A stretch of 64,000 nucleotides of DNA from Opisthocomus hoazin. Taxonomy: Eukaryota; Chordata; Aves; Opisthocomiformes; Opisthocomidae. Below the pieces are notes generated by a model. That model saw only the letters and a list, made by a program, of their open reading frames with translations. It had not been told where the DNA came from and ran no database searches. Positions 12,601-22,100 of this stretch are shown here, in pieces. Within the stretch, counting starts at the first letter, position 1, and every line of letters begins with the position of its first letter. The stretch spans positions 248,001-312,000 of the forward strand of contig NC_134440.1 in NCBI RefSeq assembly GCF_030867145.1. The letters are read 5' to 3'. A program made the translations under genes and the position numbers.

Positions 12601-15600
12601 TCACAATTATCTCTAGTTAAAGACTTTGCCACTGACATCCCCAGGAGCAACGGGAAAGCCTTAGAAAAAGTGGCAAACTAACACCGCAGCGTAATCCCAC
12701 TTGTACCTACTGTCACTACACATCTGCCGGGCATTTTAGGGGAGGGTTGTAGGAGAGAGCAAATTCTCCATGGAACGGTCCCAGTCCTCACCTGGAAGAG
12801 GTGGCTACTGCGGCCTTAGTCCAAAGGCACAGAGAAAGCTCTGCTCATTAATATTTCAAGCATATTTGATGTTTATAAGGAGCCAGGCAAATACGTTATT
12901 TAGCCGTGACAGCCTTATATGACATTTGCTACCTGCACAGTACCAGTGCCAGTACTCCAGTGTGCTGGCACAGGACCAGGAGGCAGAAAACATGATTATA
13001 AGCCATGGACAAGTCATAACCTTTCCTTGCTTCAATATTCCACACCTGTAAAGTATGGATAATACTGCTTAGCTTCCAAACTGTTGTATCAGTTAATTGA
13101 TATTGGTAACAAGCTCTTTCAGCCTACAGTCTATTAAACCGTGACTTGTGTGAGCTGTTAACTCCTGAGCATGACAGCTAAATTGCATTAACTCTCCTTT
13201 CTACAGAAAGGGAAGCTGACACAGAGAGCCTGAGTGATTCGCCAGAACCACACAGCAGGCCTGAAACAGAGGCAGGACCAGAAGTGATAAATGCCTGGCC
13301 CACAGACCTCACTTCACCCACTAAATAATTTGTCTTAACAGAACTAAGTTCAGCAGATTCCACTGCCCACACCACTTGCCTGTTGGCAGATCACCCACTT
13401 CTGCTGTTTTCCCCCCTGAAAATACAGTCCCTTATTTGCAAGGATTTATGTCCCAAGCAGAAAATAAAAGCTTCGATTAGGGAAATGGCAGCAGAAATGG
13501 GAATTCTGTTCAATCAACCATTTACATTGACAACAAACCAAATAAGCACATCTGAGAAAAAGCACTTTTCCTAAATGCATTTTCAGGGCTGAAACACTTT
13601 CCAGAACACACACGATGGAGAATCAGTTGAGGTCAGTCTGTTATGGATTTTGGAGAAATACAAGGGAAATCTCTTTCAAGAGCCCTTTGCATGGAGCATG
13701 GTACGGCAAGCTGTGGGCCTGGGAAACAATCATTTTGGCACAAGGCTTTAATGCCACCACGGTGACGCTTGATCACCATCTCTTTCCAGTTTGAAATTTC
13801 ATTTACAGGCAGCAGATTGACAGCCAAATATCCCCTCCAACTGCTTCCACCACAGACCTAACAAGCAGTTACAGAGAGACTGAAGAAGTCAACTTCTGCA
13901 ATCCACAGATTAGTGTCCAGAGCTGTCTTAATTACCTTTCTGAGAAGAGGATGCCTGAGAACTTTGATTCTCTTTTCTTATTTCTGCCACTTTCTTTCTG
14001 TAGTAAAGGAATTCTCTGCTGTTCTTATCATGCAAAAACCTAGGGTGGAGACGGAAGGAAAAAAAGAGCAAAAAATATGCATCAGCAACAACTATACATA
14101 AACATTGACACTCTGAGATATAAATAGCTCGAAACAAAAAAATATAAACAGATTAATTACTCAGAATGCACTTTAAATGAGGATTACAAAATCTTCAGCA
14201 TGTATGAACACACATAGCTTCAATCTAAGGACTTGCATCCACATTTTTTGTGTCACTTGAAGGGAAATCCATAACGGCATCCTCTGATGTAGGAGGGAAT
14301 CCTCTGTCCGCAGCCACACAGCGTACCAGTGGCAGAGGAGGCAGAACCAGTCCCGAGATCGAGCCCAGTATCCCCACAGGCAGACGCTGTGCAGGCAGCC
14401 CGACCACCCGGGCTGTATTCCTAACTCCAGCGGTTCCGCCTCCTCAGCACCACCACAGGATCACTTTCTGCCTGTTTCCCCAGCTATAAAACAGTTACTC
14501 GCAACGAAGCTCCAATCCACCAAACAATAATTAAAGCAAACGCATCCACAAGCACTATACACGTAAAGCCGATGTTTTTCTCCTACAAAGAGACAGCGTT
14601 CTGCTTTGGAAGACAAGAGTCAGCACCACACTTACGAAAAAGCTGGGTTATCCTTGTAGTCTTCCATAGCGACCTTCTCTAATTCTGGTCCCCCTTCAGC
14701 CACGAACCTAGCCAGCTTTTCCACCACTTGTCGGGTCTCCGCATCCTCTGGGGGTAAAACTTTAAGCAGGCTGTCAGTACTGGGGTTCAACTCACACACC
14801 AAACAGGCAACAGGTACATTACTTCTAAGAACCATGGTGGCAGACAAAAGTAGAACGGGAATGGGAAGAAAAAGGATGAAATGGGGGATCCAGTCTTACA
14901 CAGCTGTACAAATTACAATCCCTAGGTCACCGTCAGCCTCTGCACTCCCCTAGCAGGATGTTCATATTTCATCTAGATTTTTCCTACCAGGAAAAGCCTA
15001 AGATTTGGATCGCCGCTGTTTAGGGAGCAACTTCAATTGTAACATAATTTGCTTCTGACAATTCCACTCAATACAAAACACACGATGGGGAGGAACAGGA
15101 ATCTGGTTTTAACAATCATTCAAGATTAGAGATTGCAGTTCAAAACACATGATGGCGAGGAAAAGGAATTTGGTTTTAACAACCACTAAAGATTAGAGAT
15201 TCCAGTTCCCAAGACATCGTGCTGTACCCAGACAGCGGAGACAGATTGTGCAGCCGGAGCATATAGTTCTTCCTGCTGGCAGATGCCCGTGTCTCAGCCC
15301 TCGCTTGGAGGGAATACCATCAGAGACAAGAGCTCAGTCTCCATGAAACTGTATTTTGGCTTCTGTGCCAAGAAAGGAACCCACTAACACTGACAGTGGT
15401 TACAGAGCTGATGCAGGACACATTTAACGGGCACTAAACACAGGCATTTGTCTAGCCAACAGTACTCAGGGCAGGGCGCTGAACAAAGAGCACACAGGAG
15501 CAGCGCTGTCCGCACTGATCTAGATTTGAACCCACAATCTTTGAATTAAGGGTCCATATCCTGTCTTTGTTCTCCACAGCCAGCAGCTGTTTCTCACATT

Positions 15601-18349
15601 CCTGCGGTGCATTTCACCCTTAAGTTCAGACCGGCTAAGATGATGTTTTTACAAATCCCACCAGGAATAGCTAGACATGGTTTTGTAAACATACAATGAA
15701 ACGAATTATGACACAAAGCTTAGTGTGACTTATTTAGCAACTCCAATCTAATTTTATACTTGATTAATACGCACGCATGAAATTCAGATTACTAAGCAAA
15801 TCTGCCTTCTGGCTTCCCAGCCTAGGTTATCCAGAGAAACTTGGTTATTTAAGCGCTGCAATATTCTTGGTTGGTTTTCTGTCCTACTTAAAGCAGTCAG
15901 GACCTAGAGGTGAGACTCTCTAATGAAACTCTGATTTTACCTGGTCATGGTTCCATGCCTTACATGTAATCTTATTTATTAACACATACAATTTTCCCCT
16001 CTACACTGCCACTCACAAACTAAGGACTCTTCATTTTCTATCATTTAAAAAACTAAAATTCCATTTTAAATACAAGCATTGTATCTATATATGTTCTAGA
16101 GAACTCAGCACTAGCCGTAACAGGTATCAGTTGTACCAAAGCAGAATTCTTACGGTTAGCAAACAACCAAGCTCCATTAAGAGTAAACGTATTTCTTCTC
16201 TACACGTTATTTTCACAGAGACTTATCGACTTGCCTTGATAACTCAGAGAAAATAAATCTTCTAGGCACAAACCAGACCCAGTCTAACTATGGCGAGCGA
16301 CCCACCTCCCATACCGAGCTCGGGGTGGATCAGTAACATCTAACAGCATTCAGTCCTCGGGTTTACTGCTGAAACTGGCTTTGGAGGAGTCCACCAGCAT
16401 TAACTGGTGTCATTTCTATTTCACGATGCATAGGTCTGCATGCAGGAACTGCGCTAAGAAAAAAAGGCAACCCTCCCCTGGGGAAAAGGACTGAGGGAAT
16501 CCTGCTCCCACACTCCGGTCCTATCGCTACGGTCAGCGGACTCACACCCCAAAACAAACAATGTAGTACAAGGTGTCATTTACCTTTAATTTCCAACCAC
16601 TGCTCATAATCTTCCTCCTCATCTTCATCTGGTGACTGAAACACACTGAGGCGGTTAACGACTGGGGTCTGCCTGGAATGGGAGTAGTTCTTCGCCTGGT
16701 GCAGCATGCTGCTCAGGACCTGCCCGGGCCGCTTCCCAAACAGCATAGGTTTCTTCCCAGCATTTGACGCAGGAGTGTTTGCCGAGTTATTAGCAGAACT
16801 TGGGGGAGTTTCTTAGAAAAGAATGAGGGGAAAAGAATTCCGGTGCATCCTTACTGTTTTCACCTCAGAAGGTTACACACAACAACTCAGGCAGTAACAC
16901 AGCTGCAATAGGCCGTTATGTTCAGAGTAAGTTAAAGACACTGACTGGCAAAAGCCGAGTAACGAAATGAAAGCTGTGATGATTTTTACAATGTGAGATT
17001 CAAGCTAGAAGAGAGATGCTTGTCGTTACAGTACCTATAGAGGGAAAGGGGGCAAACCTCCCTATTGTATCTCGATGACTTTAATCTAAATTTAAAGGGG
17101 TCATCATTGCTTTAGAACTTACTCGTACTGGTAACAGCTCATAGCAGGGTTTCTAAAGCGAACAGACATGGAGGCAGCTCACACAAAGCTGGTATCACCA
17201 GGAGAAGGAAGGCCTCCTTTTGCTCAGAAGTCGACCTACCAGCACTTGACTTTTCCTTCTGCAGCTTGAGAAACTGCTGGAGGAAACTGCCATCATTAAC
17301 AAACTTGTTGGAAACACAGGCTTCATTGTCAGTACCGTCATCTCTGAACAGAAAAAGAAAAGTAGGTGATGGTACTCCTCATCCTCCCAGCCCCCTGCAC
17401 ACGCACTGATTTCGAACAGAAAACAAGACAAGTGCCAGCAACCACTAATCCCTCTCATCTAACGCTGAAAACACGCCCAGCATTTCAAAGGCAAGAGAAC
17501 CCGTCAGCCTGCTGCTCACGGCATTCACCCCCACTCCCCACCCGTTGAAACAGGATTCCCACCTGCTCTGCCACGCTACCCTGCTTCCAGAACCCCAGGC
17601 AAGCACTCAGCAGAACTCTGCTAACTCTCTGGAGCGGCGATTATAAGTAAGATATTACAGAGATTATAGGAAAGCGTAGTAATGCCCTGACAAAATGATA
17701 TAACTGCTGTTAGCAGAACTTATTCTCACTAGCATCTGAGAAGCCTGGCTACAGCCATCACAGTGCAAGTATCCTACTCCAGCCTTCACTCAGTTATCAA
17801 CTTTCCCAGTATTTGCCTCCGAGTGCCAGAGCTCTGTACAGCTTGTCTCTTCAGTTCTGCCCGCGCTCTGCCAGCAGAGCTCCCGTCCAAAAGCCCCGCG
17901 ATTCCCACGCACTCTCCGAACAGCGGCAGCTGCTGTATGCTGAGGTAGCTCTGCCTCGCCTGCTGCTCCAGCCGGGCCTCGATTTCTCGCTTTTTCTGCG
18001 CTATCAGCTCCTCTTGGTGAAGAATGTTCTGGTTCGTCTTGGCCGATTTCGACTGCGCGACCCCGAACCAGCGGCTTGCTTTCCCTGTGGGAAAGGAGAA
18101 AGGAATTAACGTTCCGGACCTCCCCGAGCCACCGCTCCGAACGGGGACGGTGCCCCGGCCCTGCCCCGGGCACCCCCGGGTCCCACCGGCGGGGAGGCCG
18201 CCGAGCCCGGAGCGCCGCCGCTGCCCCCGCCCTGCAGCCAGCTGCCCGGCGGCGGGCGGGACGGGGAGCGGGGGGGCGGCGGGGCAGGGCCCGGGGAGGG
18301 GGGGGGCAGCGGGACCGGCCGTACCTGGCGCATCCCTGGGGTTGTCCAT
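539..18349 (-). CDS. SUGP1: SUGP1, SURP and G-patch domain-containing splicing factor (lacks only its last short exon)
   Basis: SUGP1 is a nuclear spliceosome component that works with SF3B1 and the DEAH helicase DHX15 at branch-site recognition. Exons, in transcript order: 18349-18325, 18084-17913, 17343-17240, 16811-16584, 14759-14636, 14039-13936, 12245-12122, 9673-9123, 4336-4230, 3582-3405, 3204-3098, 2283-2138, 668-539. All have AG/GT borders and compatible phases, giving 700 codons. Visible domains: conserved N-terminus with WFG and [15 protein letters not shown] (about 10-50), SURP1 (about 177-252), SURP2 (253-320), a Pro/Leu/Ser tract (348-418), a U2AF-ligand motif KRKSRWGP (447-454), an acidic DSDEE segment, and a G-patch (about 626-672). 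Exon 13 ends at PNPL with a GTAAGG donor; the human protein continues there for eight residues from a further exon, not seen here. The human protein is 645 residues, and most of the excess is the Pro/Leu tract. Identification rests on near-complete match to remembered SUGP1. Confidence 0.97.
1810..1905 (+). repeat. MIR-like SINE fossil
   Basis: The stretch carries the MIR core order: CATTTTATAGACGGGGAAGCT, then a degraded CACAGAG-like part, then an ACTTGGCAAA block resembling the MIR ACTTGCCCAAGG block. It lies in intron 12 of SUGP1. The call is from memory of the consensus and is divergent. Confidence 0.5.
2138..2283 (-). CDS. SUGP1: SUGP1 coding exon 12 (G-patch)
   Basis: Encodes residues 609-657 starting [13 protein letters not shown]. 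It contains the main G-patch signature: hydrophobic plus [17 protein letters not shown], ending with GIKNPVSK. This glycine-rich motif is the known contact for DHX15-type helicases. Acceptor CTGCAG, donor GTAAGC. Confidence 0.97.
3098..3204 (-). CDS. SUGP1: SUGP1 coding exon 11
   Basis: Encodes residues 573-608: [36 protein letters not shown]. This helical region just before the G-patch is almost identical to human. Acceptor GGGCAG, donor GTGAAA. Confidence 0.97.
3405..3582 (-). CDS. SUGP1: SUGP1 coding exon 10 (coiled coil and acidic DSDEE segment)
   Basis: Encodes residues 514-572: [15 protein letters not shown], a likely amphipathic helix, then [22 protein letters not shown]. Acceptor CCCTAG, donor GTGAGA. 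The frame on both sides joins exons 9 and 11. Confidence 0.97.
4230..4336 (-). CDS. SUGP1: SUGP1 coding exon 9
   Basis: Encodes residues 478-513: [36 protein letters not shown], matching the human region immediately after the ULM linker. Acceptor TTACAG, donor GTAACG. Confidence 0.97.
4337..9122 (-). other. SUGP1: SUGP1 intron 8 (4.8 kb, no recognised content)
   Basis: Largest intron seen in SUGP1. No exon-like conserved reading frame, recognisable transposon, tRNA or snoRNA was noticed. Composition is ordinary mixed AT/GC. Confidence 0.6.
9123..9673 (-). CDS. SUGP1: SUGP1 coding exon 8 (end of SURP2, Pro/Leu minisatellite tract, ULM)
   Basis: Encodes residues 294-477. It opens with [20 protein letters not shown], the conserved end of SURP2, then a LKRKSSPEA linker. 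A low-complexity Ser-Pro-Leu tract (about 348-418) and a Thr-rich tract (419-444) follow. The U2AF-ligand motif [18 protein letters not shown] comes next. In SUGP1 and SF3B1 such a basic-Arg-Trp motif binds UHM domains. The exon ends SPSPLS as in human. The human linker is short and lacks the repeat, so this 551-bp exon is unusually long. Confidence 0.96.
9301..9513 (-). repeat. Coding minisatellite in SUGP1 exon 8, 24-bp unit
   Basis: About nine imperfect units of 24 bp (8 residues) are present; the clearest read SPLPLPVP and SPLPLPIP. Ile and Val alternate in neighbouring copies, suggesting a 48-bp higher-order unit. One unit is lengthened to ten residues. All lengths are multiples of three, so the frame is kept. 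Confidence 0.9.
10495..11140 (-). mobile_element. Avian endogenous-retrovirus LTR (solo)
   Basis: The block starts TGTCGTGGTTTAACCC and ends ACCAGGCCA, so it has TG...CA ends. It resembles the abundant avian LTR known from many bird intron and microsatellite sequences (GTTTAACC near one end, GGGACAGAGTTA near the other on the minus strand). No internal gag, pol or env sequence flanks it, so it is a solo LTR in SUGP1 intron 7. Strand is assigned from remembered consensus and is less certain. Flanking bases do not give a clean target-site duplication. Confidence 0.75.
10794..10890 (+). repeat. Short tandem repeat inside the LTR
   Basis: Four imperfect copies of an AAACTCCCGGAAAAG-type unit follow each other with 3-8 bp spacers. 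The repeated piece lies in the middle of the LTR, where regulatory repeats are common in LTRs. Confidence 0.7.
12122..12245 (-). CDS. SUGP1: SUGP1 coding exon 7 (SURP2, first half)
   Basis: Encodes residues 253-294: [35 protein letters not shown]...ENHAF. It has the same length and phases as exon 5, reflecting an old internal SURP duplication. The acceptor is AAAG with almost no polypyrimidine tract but a TACTGAC branch-site match 16-22 nt upstream. Donor GTAAGG. Confidence 0.97.
13005..13085 (-). repeat. MIR-like SINE fossil (minus orientation)
   Basis: Contains the reversed MIR signature in order: GGACAAGTCATAACC, TTCCACACCTGTAAAGTATGG, ATAATACT. Located in SUGP1 intron 6, about 0.1 kb from a second copy in the opposite orientation. 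Confidence 0.65.
13190..13290 (+). repeat. MIR-like SINE fossil (plus orientation)
   Basis: Carries the forward MIR signature: TTCTACAGAAAGGGAAGCTGA, CACAGAGAGCCTGAGTGATT, CCACACAGCAGG, then an AGAGGCAGGACC-type end. Inverted relative to the copy at 13005-13085. Confidence 0.7.
13936..14039 (-). CDS. SUGP1: SUGP1 coding exon 6 (SURP1, second half)
   Basis: Encodes residues 218-252: [34 protein letters not shown], the conserved second half of SURP1 with the FLYYRKKV core. Acceptor CCCTAG, donor GTAATT. Confidence 0.97.
14636..14759 (-). CDS. SUGP1: SUGP1 coding exon 5 (SURP1, first half)
   Basis: Encodes residues 177-218: [41 protein letters not shown]. Near identical to human SURP1. The acceptor and the intron bases upstream closely resemble those of exon 7. 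Donor GTAAGT. Confidence 0.97.
15074..15207. repeat. 67-bp tandem duplication in SUGP1 intron 4
   Basis: Two adjacent copies, 15074-15140 and 15141-15207, both begin CAAAACACA, contain TGGTTTTAACAA and GATTAGAGATT, and end CAGTT. They have the same length and differ at roughly one site in eight. Confidence 0.9.
16584..16811 (-). CDS. SUGP1: SUGP1 coding exon 4
   Basis: Encodes residues 101-176: a Ser/Ala/Asn/Pro-rich stretch, [12 protein letters not shown], then [25 protein letters not shown], which is conserved with human just before SURP1. Acceptor CTAAG, donor GTAAAT. Confidence 0.96.
17240..17343 (-). CDS. SUGP1: SUGP1 coding exon 3
   Basis: Encodes residues 66-100, including [26 protein letters not shown], the same as the human [19 protein letters not shown] block. 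Acceptor TTCAG, donor GTAGGT. Confidence 0.97.
17913..18084 (-). CDS. SUGP1: SUGP1 coding exon 2
   Basis: Encodes residues 9-66: [42 protein letters not shown] and a Gln/Leu-rich tail ending PLFGE. Acceptor CCACAG. The donor is GTGCGT, weaker than usual, but it is the only one that gives the correct phase to exon 3 and a conserved GE junction. Confidence 0.9.
18325..18349 (-). CDS. SUGP1: SUGP1 coding exon 1 (start codon)
   Basis: The ATG complement is at 18347-18349. The exon encodes MDNPRDAP plus one base, then GTACGG. It joins exon 2 to give [16 protein letters not shown], matching human MDNRDVAGKANRWFG. The start context CCAAAATGG is a good Kozak match. Confidence 0.93.
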
Positions 18350-18422
18350 TTTGGAGCTCCCCTCCCACGATGCACCGCGGCCGGCGGGGCGGGCGGCACC
18401 AGGCGGCTCTGCCGCAAAGGTT

Positions 18423-18439
18423 TCTGGGAGGTGTAGTCC
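18423..18439 (-). promoter_or_regulatory. ZNF143-like (SBS) motif
   Basis: On the minus strand it reads GGACTACACCTCCCAGA, close to the ACTACAnnTCCCAG consensus. It points toward SUGP1. Confidence 0.55.
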
Positions 18440-18587
18440 CACGAGGTGGGCCCTCCGCCTTCCTCCCCGCGCCTCCCGCCGCGGCGATGCCGGTCAGAGG
18501 GTGGAACCGGCTCGCTGCGGCGGGGGTGCCGCCGTCACCCTCCTTCTCCAGCTCCCCCCCGGCGCAGGCCGGTGGCAGCGGCCTCTC

Positions 18588-18606
18588 GGACTACAACTCC
18601 CATCAG
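18588..18606 (+). promoter_or_regulatory. ZNF143-like (SBS) motif
   Basis: Plus-strand GGACTACAACTCCCATCAG matches the ACTACAACTCCCA core of ZNF143 sites. It points toward MAU2, opposite to the motif at 18423. Confidence 0.6.
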
Positions 18607-18730
18607 GCCGCGCGCTCCCAGCCGTTTCCCAGCGGCCCTGGCGGGCGGCGGGGCGGACTCCATGTCCCGTCGGCCCCCGCGCGGTGCCCCTCTCCCCCGC
18701 CCCTCCCGCCCGTGTTGTCGCGGCGGCCCT

Positions 18731-18742
18731 GAGATGGCGGCG
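18731..18742 (+). promoter_or_regulatory. YY1-like site overlapping the MAU2 start codon
   Basis: GAGATGGCGGCG contains ATGGCGGC, the YY1 core often found at housekeeping starts, where the ATG doubles as the start codon. This placement suggests a short 5' UTR. Confidence 0.5.
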
Positions 18743-19168
18743 GTGGCGGCGGGTGCGTCGGGCTCGGCGGCCGGCGCGGCCCCTCAGCAGCAACCGCCGC
18801 CTCAGCAGCAACCGCAGCCGGCGGCGGGCGGCGCGGCGGGCTCCGGAGAGGCGGGCGGCGGAGGCGGCGGCGGGGCCGGCGGAGGAGGAGGAGGTGGCGG
18901 CGGCGGCGGCGCTGGGCCCGCACCGGGGTCGGGGTCGGGCGGCGGCGCGGCCGGGGGGGAGTCGTGGTACCTGGCGCTGCTGGGCCTGGCCGAGCACTTC
19001 CGCACGTCGAGCCCGCCCAAGGTGCGGCTCTGCGTGCACTGCCTGCAGGCCGTGCTGCCCCGCAAGCCCCCGGCCCGCATGGAGGCCCGCACCCACCTCC
19101 AGCTCGGCTCCGTCCTCTACCACCACACCCGCAACGGCGACCAGGCCCGCGGGCACCTGGAGAAGGCG
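18734..19168 (+). CDS. MAU2: MAU2 coding exon 1
   Basis: Encodes residues 1-145. Residues 1-75 are low complexity: two QQQ runs separated by prolines, then long glycine runs. From about 76 it is conserved: [33 protein letters not shown] and [13 protein letters not shown]...LEKA. Donor GTGAGC. Many glycine codons are GGC repeats, so length polymorphism is likely. Confidence 0.95.
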
Positions 19169-22100
19169 GTGAGCCGCGGGGGGGGCGGGGGCGGCCGGGG
19201 GGGGGCCCTGTCAGCAGGGCTCGGCCTGTGGTGGTTGCGGACTAACCCGGTATCTTCTCTTGCAGTGGTTGATATCCCAGCAAGTATCCTTTCGCCGGGC
19301 GAGGAGCCCCGCTGCCCGGCCCCCCGCTCCCGCAGCCAGGGCTCCGACAGCTGGACACCTCCATAGAGAGCGCCGGGCCCTGGGGACGGGGACGGAGCTG
19401 GGGTTTTTAATCAGCTTGCGTGGTTGTGGGCCGCTTTCCTGACACCTGTGTTCTGTAAATGGGTTTTTTCGGTGTTGGAGGGTTGCTGCGTCACAGGCGG
19501 TGTTTAATATTGACTTAACTCTGCTGCTGCTAGATTCCCCAGTTTGAAGATGTGAAGTTCGAGGCAGCCAGCCTGCTGTCCGAGCTGTATTGTCAGGAGG
19601 TGAGTGCGTGGAGGACTGGGTGGCCTGGGGCTGCGTTTAATTTCAGTGTCATTGGTCTTGGAGTAGTGTATCACTAATAATAATAGGAGTTGTGAGATTT
19701 TTAGAGGTCAGCTGCGGTGTAAATGTAGAATATTGAAGCGTAAGCCTGAAAGACTTTTGGTCTTTCTTATTGTGAAAGTTGCTACTGGAATTGCAGCGCA
19801 GGTCTTGCACGGCGAAGGAAGTTGACTTGGTCAGAGTGTTTTTTAGCCCTTATTTCCACAACGACAGGCTAATTTGGGGGGCAGGAGGGACCTAGACTGT
19901 TTTCCCCAGGCTTTTGTTGTGTTCCTGGGCTGTTTTTATTCCAGACAAGCCTTAACTAGTCTTTTCTTTCACTAAAGCAAACGTTTGACTTTTCTCTCCT
20001 GTGCAGGAGAAAAGCGCGTGTTAGAACAGTGGCCAAAGGAGTTCAGTAGCTGATAGTTTTGAACAGACTGAGTCAAGTGTAGGTGTGTGGGCCTGCGTGG
20101 TAAATGCTTGGGCTGGTTGCTTTTCATGCTTTAAGGTTCCTGACCTGCGAGAGTTCAGTGGGGGCTCGACACAGAATACAACTAGTTTAAAAGATGTTGT
20201 TGTTAGTGGTGAGGTTCCCAGTAGCCTGTTCTTTATGTTGACTGTGGTGCATGTTTCTGTTTCAGAATTCAGTGGATACAGCAAAACCTCTGTTACGCAA
20301 AGCCATTCAGATCTCGCAGCAGACTCCGTACTGGCACTGCAGATTGCTTTTTCAACTTGCAGTAAGTGATTTATATTGATGACCACATTCTATTGTAGCA
20401 CTGTGATTGGAAAAAATGGCTAGAAAATATCTGTGTTCTTCTCAAAAAGAGCTAGGATGCCTTTGTAAATTTTTTTCCCCCCCAATCATTGCTGCTAATG
20501 GAGAGACGAAAGAAGAAAAGTTGGTGCTGTAAAGTAGTCATACATTGGTAGAGTGCGGATTGGCTCAAGGCCCACTTTTTAGGAAAGAAGGCAGCAAAGA
20601 TCATTCTGTGAGCTCTAGCACATACAGCTTTAGAGGTGGAGCTAAATAAAATGCACCTCATGGCTAGCAGTAAGCGTAAATGTTCTCTTAAAGCCTGCTG
20701 GAATTGGAGCTTGCCAGCCTGAAGTGTTCGCTTGATTGTTTTCAACCTAATTAGCACACAGCAGAACTGGGATGGGAAAGCAGCTGGTGCAGAGGCCTCC
20801 GAGCAATGTTACGCTTCCTGTTCTGTAACGTGCTCTGAGCGTGGCTTCAGCTGCGCAGGTCAAACCGTCTTCACTTCTAGGAATGAACTGGCACATGTTG
20901 GGATTCAAATTGCTTGGCGTTTGTTACAGTCTTGACCTCAGATGTGTGACTACTCACAAAGTGCTGATTGTCCTGAGTGATCGGTGCGTTAGGTGGGGAG
21001 CATATTCAGAAAGCTGCTCAGTGGCAGAGCAGGTGGTTGCTGAAGAACTCCCCCAGTTTTGCCAGGTTATGCCTCTCCTCTGCCCCTAAAGAGCCTCGAA
21101 GTGTTTAACTCGAGGGTTGGGATCGCTGCCGCAGAGAAGTAGTTAGGAAGCAATTTTATCTTTGAAGAGTGTCTTAATAGTCACCTGTGCTTGTCTTTTC
21201 CCCCTTCCTGATGAGCTTAAACAAGCAGAGCATCTTCCCCGAAAAGGAACTGCCGAGCTCCTTTGTGTGGTTGAGGAACAGCGAATGGTGGAGAGCCTTA
21301 CTTTCCTGTCGATGAAAGGACAGCTGTTTACTTTGCAATGAATTAATGCCCGAGTACTCAGAAGAAGCTTAAGCGTTTTTCTCAGTGCCTCCCTCTGTAA
21401 AGGATCCTTCCTCGAAGCTTGGCATTCTTTGCCGATTTCTGTTCTGCGTGGTATTTCCTTCCTGGCTTTTGCCTGACCGCAGAGGCCTGTGTGTCTCCTT
21501 GCCGCGGTGCCTGTTCCTCTGCAGCTGCAGGACTTCCTACCTGGGCTTGGAGAAGGTGCCGACGTGGGCAGGCAGGGAGGGAGAGGTGCTCTGGCAGCTG
21601 CCTCGTCCTCTCCCGTCCCCTGAAACATGCCTTGCGGCTTCTCTTGCCGGAAAACACGCTCTCTTGTTCCAGTTACTCCAATGTAACAGTTCCCAGTTAT
21701 ACTGGAGCTGTTGGGATCTGGTCTGCACATGATCTTAACGAGTTCTAACAGCTTTGCATGGTGTGAAACTGGGCTGAGAAATTTTCTTTGAAATGTTCCA
21801 GACTTTTTTTTGGAGCATGCCAGGTGTTCCTGGAAAATGAGTCTGAAATCAGATGATACGCTTAACAAGTACCACTTTAGCACTCCATGTAAAGCACAGG
21901 AGTAATTACATTTTAAAAAATCGCTAATTAGGTTTACAAGGAAAATGGTGATTTTTTTTTTTTCATTTTTTTTTTATTTCAGCAACTACATACACTTGAA
22001 AAAGACTTAGTATCTGCATGTGACCTTCTTGGAGTTGGAGCAGAATATGCTCGGGTGGTAGGATCAGAGTATACCAGGTGAGTTCCCTGGACCTTTCTCC

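Larger units (their letters stand above)
18350..18733. promoter_or_regulatory. Bidirectional CpG-island promoter of SUGP1 and MAU2
   Basis: The two start codons diverge with only 384 bp between them. The interval, continuous with GC-rich sequence on both sides (about 17.9-19.2 kb), is very rich in CG dinucleotides and has no TATA box in a convincing position. Two ZNF143-like motifs face opposite ways, and a YY1-type site overlaps the MAU2 ATG. Confidence 0.85.

Noticed and set aside
18024-19172. Plus-strand 382-codon open frame across the promoter
   Set aside because: Composition-driven Pro/Arg/Ala frame in a CpG island; it overlaps MAU2 exon 1 in a different frame and SUGP1 exon 1-2 antisense.
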